A DNA stretch of 64,000 nucleotides, taken from contig CAWBPR010000024.1 in the NCBI GenBank assembly GCA_963790775.1, positions 121,718 to 185,717 of the forward strand, in the 5' to 3' direction. The notes under the pieces are model-generated. The model saw nothing but the letters and a program-made list of their open reading frames with translations, was not told the DNA's origin and made no database searches. Source of the DNA: JASJBU01 sp963790775 (GTDB lineage: Bacteria; Pseudomonadota; Gammaproteobacteria; Chromatiales; Chromatiaceae). Positions 18,185 through 26,444 of the stretch are shown piece after piece (within the stretch, counting starts at the first letter, position 1; every line of letters starts with the position of its first letter). The position numbers and the translations under genes are program-made.

Positions 18185-19347
18185 GGCTGCTTCCTCAAAT
18201 TAATCTTGTTCGATGCTGGGTCAGATGAATCCTCTTCATGTTTCCCTAAACGACTGGCAATTACTGCGCTCGCTCCAATGGCGGCTCCCACGGCTCCAGA
18301 GGCAAGGGCGGCAGAGCCGGCAGATACGCCTTCACCCTTGGACTGGAATATGTCAGTAAATGAATTGGGCGGCGTTACGGTGGTCACATCCGCGAGTTCA
18401 TGGATGGGTTTGGTAAAACCGACGCCCTGTTCGGTACAGCCAAAGCAAGGATGTCCTGTACCAACCGGCCAGGCACCTGTACCGACCTCGCCATAGAGTA
18501 TTGCCGGGCAGTTCGCGTAGGTTTCCGGCCCCTTACAGCCCATCTTGTACAGGCACCATCCCTGACGGTGGCCTTCGTCGCCAAACTCAATCGCGAATCG
18601 GCCTGCATCGTAATGTGGTCGGCGTTCGCAGTTTTCATGGATGAGTTGGCCATAGGCAAACTTGGGTCTGCCTTTCTTATCCAGCGCTGGTAACTTTTGA
18701 AAGGTCAGGATATACAGTATTGTGGCTAAAAAGTTATAGGGATTCGGTGGACAACCTGGAATGTTTATTATCGGTTTATCCTTGATGATTTCACGTAATC
18801 CCTTTGCGCCTGTCGGGTTTGGTCCACTGGATGGAATACCCCCCCATGCCGCACAGGAGCCAATAGCAATAATTGCCCCGGCATCTGCAACCGCTTCCAA
18901 CACATGCTCAAGAATGGTTTTATCGGCAACCTTGCAGTAGATGCCACCATCCTTAGTTGGAATGGAACCGTCGACAACCAGAATATATTTACCCTTATTG
19001 GATTGCATCGACGTATGCTTATAGGCCTCGGCTTGATGTCCAGCTCCCGCTGATAATGCCTCATGGTAGTCGAGTGAAATATAATCCAGGATTAGCTGTT
19101 CCAGGGTGGGGTGCGTCGAGCGTAATAAGGATTCCGTACAGCCGGTACATTCCTGTGCCGATATCCAGATAACTGGCGGTCGCTGTGGATTTGTCGCAGC
19201 ATCCGCAATCCTTAGACTCATTGTCGTAGACAAGCCCAGTGTTGCGGCGACGCCGGTACAGAATTTTAGAAATTCGCGCCTGTTGATACCGATCGGCGTA
19301 TTGACCTGATGGTTAATACCGTAGAATGATGCACTCCATTTGGACAT
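18181..19347 (-). CDS. hybO: [NiFe]-hydrogenase small subunit
   Basis: Carries the Fe-S chain from the active site to HybA. About 388 residues: a Tat signal (NRREFLKFCTGVAATLG), cluster motifs WISAQECTGCTESLLR near the mature N-terminus, IGSCAAWGG, IPGCPPNP and the C-terminal CLYKMGCKGPETYANCP plus HPCFGCTEQG. A final hydrophobic helix (AVGAAIGASAVIA) is the membrane anchor. ATG at 19347 is chosen because GGGGAGG lies about nine bases upstream; an in-frame start at 19395 would add 16 residues without such a site. The gene order O-A-B-C-D matches E. coli hydrogenase 2, a hydrogen-oxidising group 1 enzyme. Confidence 0.94.
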   Translation of the reverse strand: MSKWSASFYGINHQVNTPIGINRREFLKFCTGVAATLGLSTTMSLRIADAATNPQRPPVIWISAQECTGCTESLLRSTHPTLEQLILDYISLDYHEALSAGAGHQAEAYKHTSMQSNKGKYILVVDGSIPTKDGGIYCKVADKTILEHVLEAVADAGAIIAIGSCAAWGGIPSSGPNPTGAKGLREIIKDKPIINIPGCPPNPYNFLATILYILTFQKLPALDKKGRPKFAYGQLIHENCERRPHYDAGRFAIEFGDEGHRQGWCLYKMGCKGPETYANCPAILYGEVGTGAWPVGTGHPCFGCTEQGVGFTKPIHELADVTTVTPPNSFTDIFQSKGEGVSAGSAALASGAVGAAIGASAVIASRLGKHEEDSSDPASNKINLRKQP

Positions 19348-19375
19348 AATGCCTTGCCTCCCCATTGGGTAAGTA

Positions 19376-19465
19376 TCATTTGCTGGCAATAGCATTGGTT
19401 ACTACATTCAATAAAACGCTACTGGCAAATAGAATGGCAAACGCCCCAATAATACCTTGGCACAT
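19376..19465 (-). CDS. possible 29-residue single-helix membrane peptide upstream of hybO
   Basis: A short open frame on the same strand as the hydrogenase operon, ending 28 bases before the hybO start. After MCQG it is one continuous hydrophobic stretch (IIGAFAILFASSVLLNVV) and a short polar tail ending in SK. The composition is just right for one transmembrane helix. No Shine-Dalgarno sequence is obvious, so it may be chance; it could equally be a leader peptide or a small accessory subunit. Confidence 0.3.
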   Translation of the reverse strand: MCQGIIGAFAILFASSVLLNVVTNAIASK

Positions 19466-19961
19466 CTTGAGTCTGTACTGCGGTGAGCTATTCTAGATAT
19501 TCTCAGACTCAATGCAGGAATACTGAGTGTTGAACAGATTATAGAAAGCTGTGGAAGGGCTTGATATACAGTTACTTTGACTTTGGTCAATTCACTCACG
19601 ACTAGACTGAGTAAAGTGAATAAAAACATGAGTTAAATCAATTAGTTTATTATGCAATAAGAATCTATCTTTACTAAAGATACAGAGTCATGCACAGATG
19701 GAAATACTTTGTCATGACTACATGTCTTTAACAGTCAATATAAAATACTGAGTACGTAAATCAGTAGCCCATCATTAATTACGATGGGTGGTAAAAGATG
19801 GATAAAAATAGCCCCAGCACAAAAAAATATCGCGGTAAAAAAACAAAAAAATATAACGATACACCGACTAGTATTAATTTCTGCTGCTAATATAAAAACA
19901 GAATAATAAGATTATTTCAGTCTAGTTGTTTGTCATATCTACTGATAACCGGGCGCTGCAA
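19466..19961. promoter_or_regulatory. AT-rich divergent region upstream of the hydrogenase operon
   Basis: About 500 bases, very AT-rich from 19620. It must hold the hyb operon promoter and the promoter of the gene at 19962. I found no convincing sigma-54 -24/-12 element. A 30-codon frame (19798-19890, plus) coding a lysine-rich peptide ending in two cysteines follows a GGTGG sequence but is otherwise unsupported. A/T runs near 19800-19860 could bend DNA. Confidence 0.35.
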
Positions 19962-20915
19962 ATGACGCTATTGAATATGCATTCACTGAGTGAGAATACA
20001 TTTGTAAACTACTATCACAGACTTCAAACGAATCTGCAGCATCAGTTAGAGACACGTCGCCATGACAAATTAACAGCGCGCCGTGAGCAGAAACGAATAC
20101 ATGGCGCTGTGGAGGCGATCATTGAAGGCACTGATATTCGTTTGCGAGGCGTGAAAAATTATCACAAGGAGCTTGCTGGTTGCGCTGGTGATCTACTTGA
20201 ACACATCGAAAGCCTCGTAGGGTCCATGCCGCCTCCTGTTATGGTAGACAGTGACTCTCTGATTATGAATCCATTGGTTCGCACTTTGCTGTCAGATATA
20301 AAGATCGTGCAGCGCCTGTTGATTGGGCATCAGGATATAAAGGATTTCTTCAATGAGCTGGAGGACCGTATCAGGGATGAGGTGTACGCTATATTGTTTG
20401 TCCGTCATCAAGAAAGGGCTGTTCTTGGTTCGGAATTACACGGAGAAATACTGCTAAGGGAGGTTAGGCAGACATCTCTTAGTTTTTACGGCCATCGCTT
20501 GGTTGGCCCCAGTCCTACCGAAGAGGATGTCAGGTTCGAGATGCTGGTCACTTTGTTTGAAAGTGTGGTCAGGTACATCAAAGATCAATTCCTTGAAGAA
20601 AAGAAAAAACTGATCGATCACAAAAAAGGTTCTGTTAGCATCCGTCCCGATGAAAGCATCATTAATCCGAAGGTCTATCTTCACAGACTCGTACAAAGCC
20701 TTAGTGATCCCACACAGCTTATCAAACTTGAAGACAAACCTGTCAGGCTGACTAAGATGGGCATCAAACTACAGCTTGATTCCCCAACTCCCTCAGATCT
20801 GCTAAGACTCTATGAGCTGCAGATCGGTGACGCGGATTCATGTGTGGTGTCAATCATACGTTACCCAAGGGATGGATTGTCTGTGCGTAATGAATCAGGG
20901 ATGAGCTGGATTTGA
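19962..20915 (+). CDS. protein of unknown function
   Basis: A mainly helical, charged protein of about 317 residues without signal peptide or membrane segment. Notable stretches are the basic KLTARREQKRIHGAVEAI, IIEGTDIRLRGVKNYHKEL, LEDRIRDEVYAILFVRHQE and the C-terminal DADSCVVSIIRYPRD. I do not recognise the family. ATG at 19962 is chosen over the upstream TTG at 19926; neither has a strong ribosome binding site. It stands alone between the hydrogenase operon and sdhE. Confidence 0.6.
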   Translation: MTLLNMHSLSENTFVNYYHRLQTNLQHQLETRRHDKLTARREQKRIHGAVEAIIEGTDIRLRGVKNYHKELAGCAGDLLEHIESLVGSMPPPVMVDSDSLIMNPLVRTLLSDIKIVQRLLIGHQDIKDFFNELEDRIRDEVYAILFVRHQERAVLGSELHGEILLREVRQTSLSFYGHRLVGPSPTEEDVRFEMLVTLFESVVRYIKDQFLEEKKKLIDHKKGSVSIRPDESIINPKVYLHRLVQSLSDPTQLIKLEDKPVRLTKMGIKLQLDSPTPSDLLRLYELQIGDADSCVVSIIRYPRDGLSVRNESGMSWI

Positions 20916-21144
20916 GGTGAACTCTGTAGATTAAAAAGATAATTCTGCAAAAAGCGAATCTTAGATGAAATGCTTATCTGCTATTGAACTGTAAAAGGCA
21001 GGCAAGCTGTTACAACAATGGGATGAAGCTGAGGTTTAAATAACTTACACTGCACAAGATAAATCTTTACAGGATTTCGAGTCACAAGTCTTAAATGGCT
21101 TGAGAATTACAACCTAAAATCGATTACATGCAATAATCATCTAT

Positions 21145-21420
21145 ATGATGACTCTTGATTCTGTATACAATCGCCTCCGTTGGCAGTGCCGGCGTGGCAT
21201 GTTGGAACTTGATCTGCTGCTGCTCGACTTTCTCGAGAGCCGCTATTCACAACTCGATGAGGCTTCGCAGGAGGCATTTGTTGCGCTGCTGGAATACCCG
21301 GATCAGTCATTACAGCACTGGTTGATTGGCACGGATACCGTGACAGATGTTGACCAGGCCGTCAGGGATATCGTGAGAATCATCAGGGCAGGAGGCCGGG
21401 AACATGGGATTCAGGATTGA
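21145..21420 (+). CDS. sdhE: FAD assembly factor SdhE
   Basis: Promotes covalent attachment of FAD to SdhA (and fumarate reductase). 91 residues with the invariant RGxxE motif in WQCRRGMLELD and the following LLLDFLESRYSQLDE, matching the SdhE/YgfY fold of five helices. The gene is away from sdhCDAB (3.4-6.6 kb) but in its usual gammaproteobacterial place beside ygfX and nadB. In the toxin-antitoxin literature the same protein is called CptB. Its end overlaps ygfX by 17 bases. Confidence 0.92.
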   Translation: MMTLDSVYNRLRWQCRRGMLELDLLLLDFLESRYSQLDEASQEAFVALLEYPDQSLQHWLIGTDTVTDVDQAVRDIVRIIRAGGREHGIQD

Positions 21421-21862
21421 ACCGATCCGTCTGCAGCCGGTTTTCTCCCGCTATCTCGCGATCTGGTTGACCAGCTTGCATCTGCTTAGCCTGCTGGTGC
21501 TGTGGCGACTGCAGTTGCATGCAGTACCCAAGGTTTTCCTGAGCCTGCTTTTACTCAGCTATTTTATCTGGCAGGTTCGACATCATTTGCTGCGCACCAC
21601 GGCAAATGCCATCAAGCAGATACAGCTTGAGTCTGATGGCAGCTGGTGGCTGATTTTAAATGGTGGGTCCAAGCTGTCAGGTGAGCTGTTGCCGGAGAGT
21701 TTTGTGAAACCCTGGCTGGTGGTGCTGAATTTCAGGACCGGATCCTGGTTTTCCACAAGCAGTATGCTGCTGCCACCAGACAGTCTTGACCCGGATGTGG
21801 CGCGCAGACTCAGGATCCATCTCCTGCAGCATGAATTTTCTCAGCATGAGCGGCCAGCTTGA
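21404..21862 (+). CDS. ygfX: YgfX-family inner membrane protein
   Basis: 152 residues: two adjacent membrane helices (YLAIWLTSLHLLSLLVLW and VFLSLLLLSYFIWQV), then a soluble domain with IQLESDGSWWLILNGG and a positional LPPDSLDPDVARRLRI. This is the pattern of YgfX (CptA), the partner of SdhE; in E. coli it has been described as a toxin acting on MreB/FtsZ and as an SdhE-associated membrane protein. The ATG at 21404 lies inside sdhE, with GGAGG eight bases upstream, so the two are translationally coupled. It converges with nadB, 16 bases between stops. Confidence 0.85.
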   Translation: MGFRIEPIRLQPVFSRYLAIWLTSLHLLSLLVLWRLQLHAVPKVFLSLLLLSYFIWQVRHHLLRTTANAIKQIQLESDGSWWLILNGGSKLSGELLPESFVKPWLVVLNFRTGSWFSTSSMLLPPDSLDPDVARRLRIHLLQHEFSQHERPA

Positions 21863-21878
21863 TGAAGGCAGGCGCTTG

Positions 21879-23516
21879 TCAGTCGGGCGCTATCGGGTCA
21901 TATGGTGAGTAGTTGTCCGGGATCAGCACCGTTGGGCGGCATTGCGCCCTGTCGTCCCTGAGCGGAAAGTCGATGGTGTAATGCAGCCCGCGGCTTTCAC
22001 GGCGGCTCTGTGCGGAGCGGATGATCAGGTCGGCGACATCCACCAGATTGCGCAGTTCCAGTAAGTCATTGGTGACCGTGAAGTTATTGTAGTATTCAAG
22101 AATCTCCTGCCGTAACAGGTCCACCCGGCGTTTGGCGCGCTGCAGGCGCTTGTTGGAACGCACTATGCCCACATAGTCCCACATGAAATGCCGCAGTTCG
22201 TCCCAGTTGTGGGAGACCACAACCTCTTCATCGGAGTCGGTGACGCGGCTCTCATCCCAGGCTGGCAGCTCGGGGGAGGCGGGTGTCAGCGCCAGTCTGT
22301 TGTGAATATCCTCTGCCGCCAGTTTCGCGAACACTAGACACTCGAGCAGCGAATTGCTGGCCATGCGGTTTGCGCCATGCAAACCGGTATACGCCACCTC
22401 GCCCACGGCATACAGGCCGGAGATATCGGTCAGCGCCCGGTGATCCGTCATTATTCCACCACAGGTGTAGTGAGCTGCCGGAACCACTGGAATCGGCTGC
22501 TGGGTGATATCGATGCCGAACTCGAGGCAGCGCTGATATATCGTGGGAAAATGTTCCTTGACGAAGTCTGCAGGTTGGTGACTGATGTCGAGAAACAGGC
22601 AATCTGCACCGATGCGCTTCATTTCATGATCAATGGCGCGGGCTACGATATCCCGAGGTGCCAGTTCCCCCCGTTTATCAAAGTTATGCATGAACCGGGT
22701 GCCGTCCGGCAGCAGTAGATGTCCTCCTTCGCCACGCACCGCTTCTGTGATCAGAAAGGTTTTGGCGTCTGGATGGTAGAGGCAGGTGGGGTGGAACTGA
22801 ATGAATTCCATGTTCGACACCCGGCAGCCCGCCCGCCAGGCCATGGCGATGCCATCCCCGGTGGAAACATCCGGATTGCTGGTGTAGAGGTAGACCTTGC
22901 TCGCTCCGCCAGTGGCAATCGCCACGAAACGGGCGCGGAAGGTTTCGGTGCGGCCGGTTTTTTGATTGAGAATGTAGGCGCCGTGACAGCGCTTATGTTG
23001 TCCCCGGCCAGGGTTGCCGCTGGTGATCAGGTCGATTGCGATGTGATTTTCGAAAGTCTCCAGATTTGGGCGGGCCAGCACCTTGGCTTCCAGGGTGGTC
23101 TCGACCTCCCGGCCGGTGGCATCTGCCGCGTGGATGACGCGGCGGTGAGAGTGTCCTCCCTCCTGGGTGAGGTGATAGCCGCCGCTGCTGGTGGCTTTGT
23201 CATCACGGGTGAAGTCGACGCCCTCATCCAGGAGCCAGTTGATGCTGCCTGGGCCGTGTTTAACCACCAGTTCCACGGTGGACTCGTCACATAGCCCAAC
23301 ACCCGCGCCCAGGGTATCCGAGATATGTGCGGAAACGCTGTCTTTCTCGTCAAGCACCGCCGAGATGCCGCCCTGGGCATAGAGGGTGCTGCCCTCTTCA
23401 AGATTCCGCTTGGAGATGATCGCAATCCGCAGTTCAGGGCTGAGGCGCAGGGCCAGACTGAGGCCGGCGGCGCCGCTGCCGATGATAAGGACATCAAATT
23501 GGTGATCTATGGACAT
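21879..23516 (-). CDS. nadB: L-aspartate oxidase
   Basis: First enzyme of de novo NAD synthesis: oxidises L-aspartate to iminoaspartate with FAD, using oxygen or fumarate as acceptor. 545 residues, with the FAD motif DVLIIGSGAAGLSLAL at the N-terminus, SxxAQGGISAV, the active-site region EFIQFHPTCLY and RGEGGHLLLPDG, and the HGANRMASNSLLE motif of the succinate dehydrogenase/NadB superfamily. The C-terminal helical domain contains RSAQSRRESRGLHYTIDFP. Divergent from rpoE, as in many gammaproteobacteria. Confidence 0.95.
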   Translation of the reverse strand: MSIDHQFDVLIIGSGAAGLSLALRLSPELRIAIISKRNLEEGSTLYAQGGISAVLDEKDSVSAHISDTLGAGVGLCDESTVELVVKHGPGSINWLLDEGVDFTRDDKATSSGGYHLTQEGGHSHRRVIHAADATGREVETTLEAKVLARPNLETFENHIAIDLITSGNPGRGQHKRCHGAYILNQKTGRTETFRARFVAIATGGASKVYLYTSNPDVSTGDGIAMAWRAGCRVSNMEFIQFHPTCLYHPDAKTFLITEAVRGEGGHLLLPDGTRFMHNFDKRGELAPRDIVARAIDHEMKRIGADCLFLDISHQPADFVKEHFPTIYQRCLEFGIDITQQPIPVVPAAHYTCGGIMTDHRALTDISGLYAVGEVAYTGLHGANRMASNSLLECLVFAKLAAEDIHNRLALTPASPELPAWDESRVTDSDEEVVVSHNWDELRHFMWDYVGIVRSNKRLQRAKRRVDLLRQEILEYYNNFTVTNDLLELRNLVDVADLIIRSAQSRRESRGLHYTIDFPLRDDRAQCRPTVLIPDNYSPYDPIAPD

Positions 23517-23622
23517 ATTTGCGGGTTGGAAATGATAAGTTGATAATTGGCCGTCGATAGGTCAGCATCCTAGCCTATATTGATGGTTCATTGAACTAGA
23601 TCAATCAGGTGTGGATTTTTCA

Positions 23623-23648
23623 GAACTAAATCAAACAACGATTGTCAA
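23623..23648 (+). promoter_or_regulatory. candidate sigma-E promoter of rpoE
   Basis: GAACT at 23623-23627 and GTCAA at 23644-23648 are separated by 16 bases, close to the sigma-E consensus (GGAACTT and GTCAAA/TCTGA). This site is 49 bases upstream of the rpoE ATG. Autoregulation of rpoE by its own product is well established in relatives; here the match is partial. Confidence 0.4.
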
Positions 23649-23696
23649 TGAGACTGTGCACAAGGCGGTGCTGGTCACGAGGAGGTTAGGGCCCGG

Positions 23697-24275
23697 ATGG
23701 GCGAACGGCAAGTTGACCATGAGCTGGTTATCCGTGTGCAGCAGGGTGACAAGAAGGCATTTGATCTGTTGGTGCTCAAGTATCAGCAGAAGATTGCCAA
23801 TCTTATCTCACGCTATATCAGGGATCCACATGAGGTGATGGATGTGACGCAGGAAGCCTTTATCAAGGCATACAGGGCGCTACCGAACTTTCGCGGTGAG
23901 AGTGCGTTCTATACCTGGTTGTATCGCATCGCCATCAATACCGCTAAAAACTATCTCGTGGCGATGGGACGCCGTCCTCCTGGAGATGATGTAGAGGCGG
24001 AGACGGCGGAACAGATGGATGTGGGTTACCTGCTGAAGGAGACAGGCACGCCAGAGAACCATGTGCTGAGTGAAGAGATTACGCTAACAGTGCAACGGGC
24101 AATTGATGATCTGCCCGAGGATCTGCGAACCGCCATCATTCTTCGCGAACTGGAAGGAATGAGTTATGAAGAGATCGCCAATGCCATGTCCTGCCCTGTG
24201 GGGACAGTGCGTTCACGTATTTTTCGGGCGCGTGAGGCGATCGACAAGAGCCTTAAACCGTTGTTAACCCCTTAG
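23697..24275 (+). CDS. rpoE: RNA polymerase sigma factor RpoE (AlgU)
   Basis: Envelope-stress sigma factor. 192 residues: region 2 includes FDLLVLKYQQKIANLISRYI, DVTQEAFIKAYRALPNFRGESAFYTWLYRIAINTAKNYL; region 4 includes DLPEDLRTAIILRELEGMSYEEIA and CPVGTVRSRIFRARE. This closely resembles the E. coli and Pseudomonas proteins. It is followed 10 bases later by rseA; the order rpoE-rseA-rseB-rseC-mucD gives the whole regulatory circuit in one operon. Confidence 0.96.
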   Translation: MGERQVDHELVIRVQQGDKKAFDLLVLKYQQKIANLISRYIRDPHEVMDVTQEAFIKAYRALPNFRGESAFYTWLYRIAINTAKNYLVAMGRRPPGDDVEAETAEQMDVGYLLKETGTPENHVLSEEITLTVQRAIDDLPEDLRTAIILRELEGMSYEEIANAMSCPVGTVRSRIFRAREAIDKSLKPLLTP

Positions 24276-24285
24276 ACCAAAGACA

Positions 24286-24867
24286 ATGACAGAACAAGAA
24301 CGTCAAAGACTTTCGGCCCTGGTGGATGCAGAATTGCCGCATCCGGAAATTGCCAGAGAAATCAACAAACTGACCCTGAACAAGAGCAGTCACGGCGCCT
24401 GGCAACGCTACCATCTGATCGGCGATGTGATGCGCCAGGAGTTGGGGCCGGTGGTGGATGCCGGGCTTGCGGCGCGGATCAGTCAAAGGTTGCAGGACGA
24501 ACCGGTGGTGTTCGCCCCAAATGCAACCAGATCCTCAGCCGGCAAATGGTTCAAACCAGCCGCCGGGTTTGCCGTGGCTGCGTCTGTAGCCATGCTGGCC
24601 ATAACCCTGGCGCCGCGGGTCGTCGACATGGAAGTCGACATGGAATCAGCGCCGCAATCGATCAATCCGGTTGCCAAGGCCGAGCCCGCAGCGGAAAAAA
24701 TCTATGTCGCCGATGATGGCACGCGCTGGGAGCTGTTGTACAAACCCAAGGTCGAATCACGTCTCAACAGCTATCTGGTGAACCATCAGGAGTACGCTCC
24801 GGCTGGGAACATGAAGGGCATCATGCCTTACGCAACATTCGTCAGTTATGACGGCAACCAGCAATGA
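24286..24867 (+). CDS. rseA: sigma-E anti-sigma factor RseA (MucA)
   Basis: Membrane-bound inhibitor of RpoE that is cut by DegS/RseP-type proteases under envelope stress. 193 residues: an N-terminal cytoplasmic sigma-binding domain (RLSALVDAELPHPEIAREI, WQRYHLIGDVMRQE), one transmembrane helix near residues 90-107 (PAAGFAVAASVAMLAITL), and a periplasmic domain that would contact RseB. Length and arrangement match the RseA/MucA family. Stop and rseB start are close, suggesting coupled translation. Confidence 0.92.
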   Translation: MTEQERQRLSALVDAELPHPEIAREINKLTLNKSSHGAWQRYHLIGDVMRQELGPVVDAGLAARISQRLQDEPVVFAPNATRSSAGKWFKPAAGFAVAASVAMLAITLAPRVVDMEVDMESAPQSINPVAKAEPAAEKIYVADDGTRWELLYKPKVESRLNSYLVNHQEYAPAGNMKGIMPYATFVSYDGNQQ

Positions 24868-24877
24868 TCCGGCAATT

Positions 24878-25876
24878 ATGATGAGATCTGTGGTTGGTTG
24901 GAGGATGAAGAACAAGCTGCTATCGAGTCTTACCCTGCTCACGCTTTTCTCCGCGTTTTCTGCTTTTGCCGACGATGAGCAGCTTGCCAAGCAGTGGCTG
25001 GAACGCATGGTTCAGGCGGTCAATAATCTAGACTACCAGGGCACTTTTATCTATCTGCACGGCAATCAGCTCGAGACGATGAAGATCGTCCATGCGGTTC
25101 AGGACGGCAAACAGCGTGAACGTCTGACCTCGCTGAACGGGGCGCCCCGCGAAGTGATCCGGGATCAGCATTCGGTTACCTGTGTGATGCCGGAATCTCA
25201 ACAGGTATCAGTGGACAAGCGGCCGCTCAGCAGAAAGTTTCTCGCACTCTTGCCGGAAGATCTCCAGCAGCTGAACGCCCATTATCTGTTCCGTCGTCTG
25301 GGAAAAGGCCGGGTCGCCGATCGGAATGCGCGGGTGGTGGCGATCATACCGAAAGACGGGTTGCGTTATGGTTACCGTTTCTTTTTGGATGAACAGACTG
25401 GTCTGCCACTCAAATCCGATCTGATGAACGAGCATGGCAAGGCGGTTGAACAGACCATGTTCACCCATATCGAAGTAGGCGTCGCCGAGATTGGCGAGGC
25501 CCGGGAAGATCTGCCGGGTATACAGCAGCTGGAGCTGAAACAAGCCGCTGCTGAAATGACAACCCAGCAAGATCCGGAAGCGGGTGTCTGGATGTTTCAG
25601 AATCTGCCGGAAGGCTTCTCCCTCAGCATGCGCAACAGACTGCCCGATCCCGCTAACAAAGACATGATAGATCAGTATGTGCTCAGCGACGGGCTCGCCT
25701 CGTTGTCTGTTTTTGTCGAGTCTGCCGGGCAGGGAGAGGCCTTGAATGGTCTCTCCAGGCTTGGCGCAATCAATGCCTGGGGAGGCGAGCTGGAAGGCTA
25801 TCAGGTGACAGTGGTGGGCGAGGTGCCTGAGATCACCCTGCTTGCCATCGTCAATGCCATGCAGCTCAAACCCTGA
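24878..25876 (+). CDS. rseB: periplasmic sigma-E regulator RseB (MucB)
   Basis: Binds RseA in the periplasm and protects it from cleavage; senses mislocalised lipoproteins or lipopolysaccharide. About 330 residues with a signal peptide (KNKLLSSLTLLTLFSAFSAFA) followed by the MucB/RseB N-terminal domain (WLERMVQAVNNLDYQGTFIY, LTSLNGAPREVIRD) and the smaller C-terminal domain (FQNLPEGFSLSMR). The start is unclear: ATGs at 24878, 24881 and 24905 are in frame, the last with GGAGG touching it. Any of them leaves a usable signal peptide. Confidence 0.92.
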   Translation: MMRSVVGWRMKNKLLSSLTLLTLFSAFSAFADDEQLAKQWLERMVQAVNNLDYQGTFIYLHGNQLETMKIVHAVQDGKQRERLTSLNGAPREVIRDQHSVTCVMPESQQVSVDKRPLSRKFLALLPEDLQQLNAHYLFRRLGKGRVADRNARVVAIIPKDGLRYGYRFFLDEQTGLPLKSDLMNEHGKAVEQTMFTHIEVGVAEIGEAREDLPGIQQLELKQAAAEMTTQQDPEAGVWMFQNLPEGFSLSMRNRLPDPANKDMIDQYVLSDGLASLSVFVESAGQGEALNGLSRLGAINAWGGELEGYQVTVVGEVPEITLLAIVNAMQLKP

Positions 25877-25879
25877 GCG

Positions 25880-26350
25880 ATGATCGAAGAATCCGCCAGA
25901 GTGGTTGCCTGTGAAGCGGGATTTGCCATTGTGGAAACCCAATCCAGGGCCGCCTGCGGTTCCTGCAGCACCAATCAGAGTTGCGGCACATCGGTCCTCG
26001 CGGGACTTTTCAAACGCCGTCAGAATCGCCTGAAAGTGCTCAATCCGATAGATGCCGTGCCCGGTCAGCAAGTGGTGATCGGTCTTCAGGAGCGCGCCCT
26101 GGTTAACGCTTCACTGACGACATATCTGCTGCCGCTTGTCTGTCTTATTCTGCTCTCCATTGCAGCGCAGGAGATGGCTCGCTATTGGCAATGGCCGGCA
26201 ACGGAACTCAGCAGTATAGTGGGAGGTCTATTGGGACTGATCATTGGCCTTAGTCTGCTGAAACGATTTTCACTTCGCAACAGACATGACCCCAGCTACC
26301 AGCCGGTCATCCTACGGCAGGAAATCAACAAGTCTGTGCGGTTCATCTAG
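25880..26350 (+). CDS. rseC: SoxR-reducing / sigma-E positive regulator RseC
   Basis: 156-residue inner membrane protein. The N-terminus has a cysteine cluster (C11, then AACGSCSTNQSC with C26, C29 and C35) that may hold an Fe-S centre; two hydrophobic helices follow (LTTYLLPLVCLILLSIA and IVGGLLGLIIGLSLL), then a basic cytoplasmic tail. This is the RseC/MucC layout. RseC modulates RpoE in E. coli and contributes to reduction of SoxR; its exact role here is not known. Three bases after rseB. Confidence 0.88.
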   Translation: MIEESARVVACEAGFAIVETQSRAACGSCSTNQSCGTSVLAGLFKRRQNRLKVLNPIDAVPGQQVVIGLQERALVNASLTTYLLPLVCLILLSIAAQEMARYWQWPATELSSIVGGLLGLIIGLSLLKRFSLRNRHDPSYQPVILRQEINKSVRFI

Positions 26351-26444
26351 GGTCGCAAAAAAACGGGCTGTCTCCTAGAGGGGCGCGCGAGATCGAGCAA
26401 GCCTTTTTTATACCCAAATTGGAGTTTTCAGGAGTCTTCAGGAA

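Noticed and set aside
19798..19890. 30-codon lysine-rich peptide after GGTGG
   Set aside because: AT-rich context and lack of any conserved feature make this likely chance; mentioned only within the intergenic entry.
19466..19925. Sigma-54 promoter for the hydrogenase operon
   Set aside because: No GG-N10-GC element in the correct orientation and spacing was found.
25208..26071. Minus-strand 287-codon frame
   Set aside because: Antisense to rseB and rseC, which have clear family motifs.
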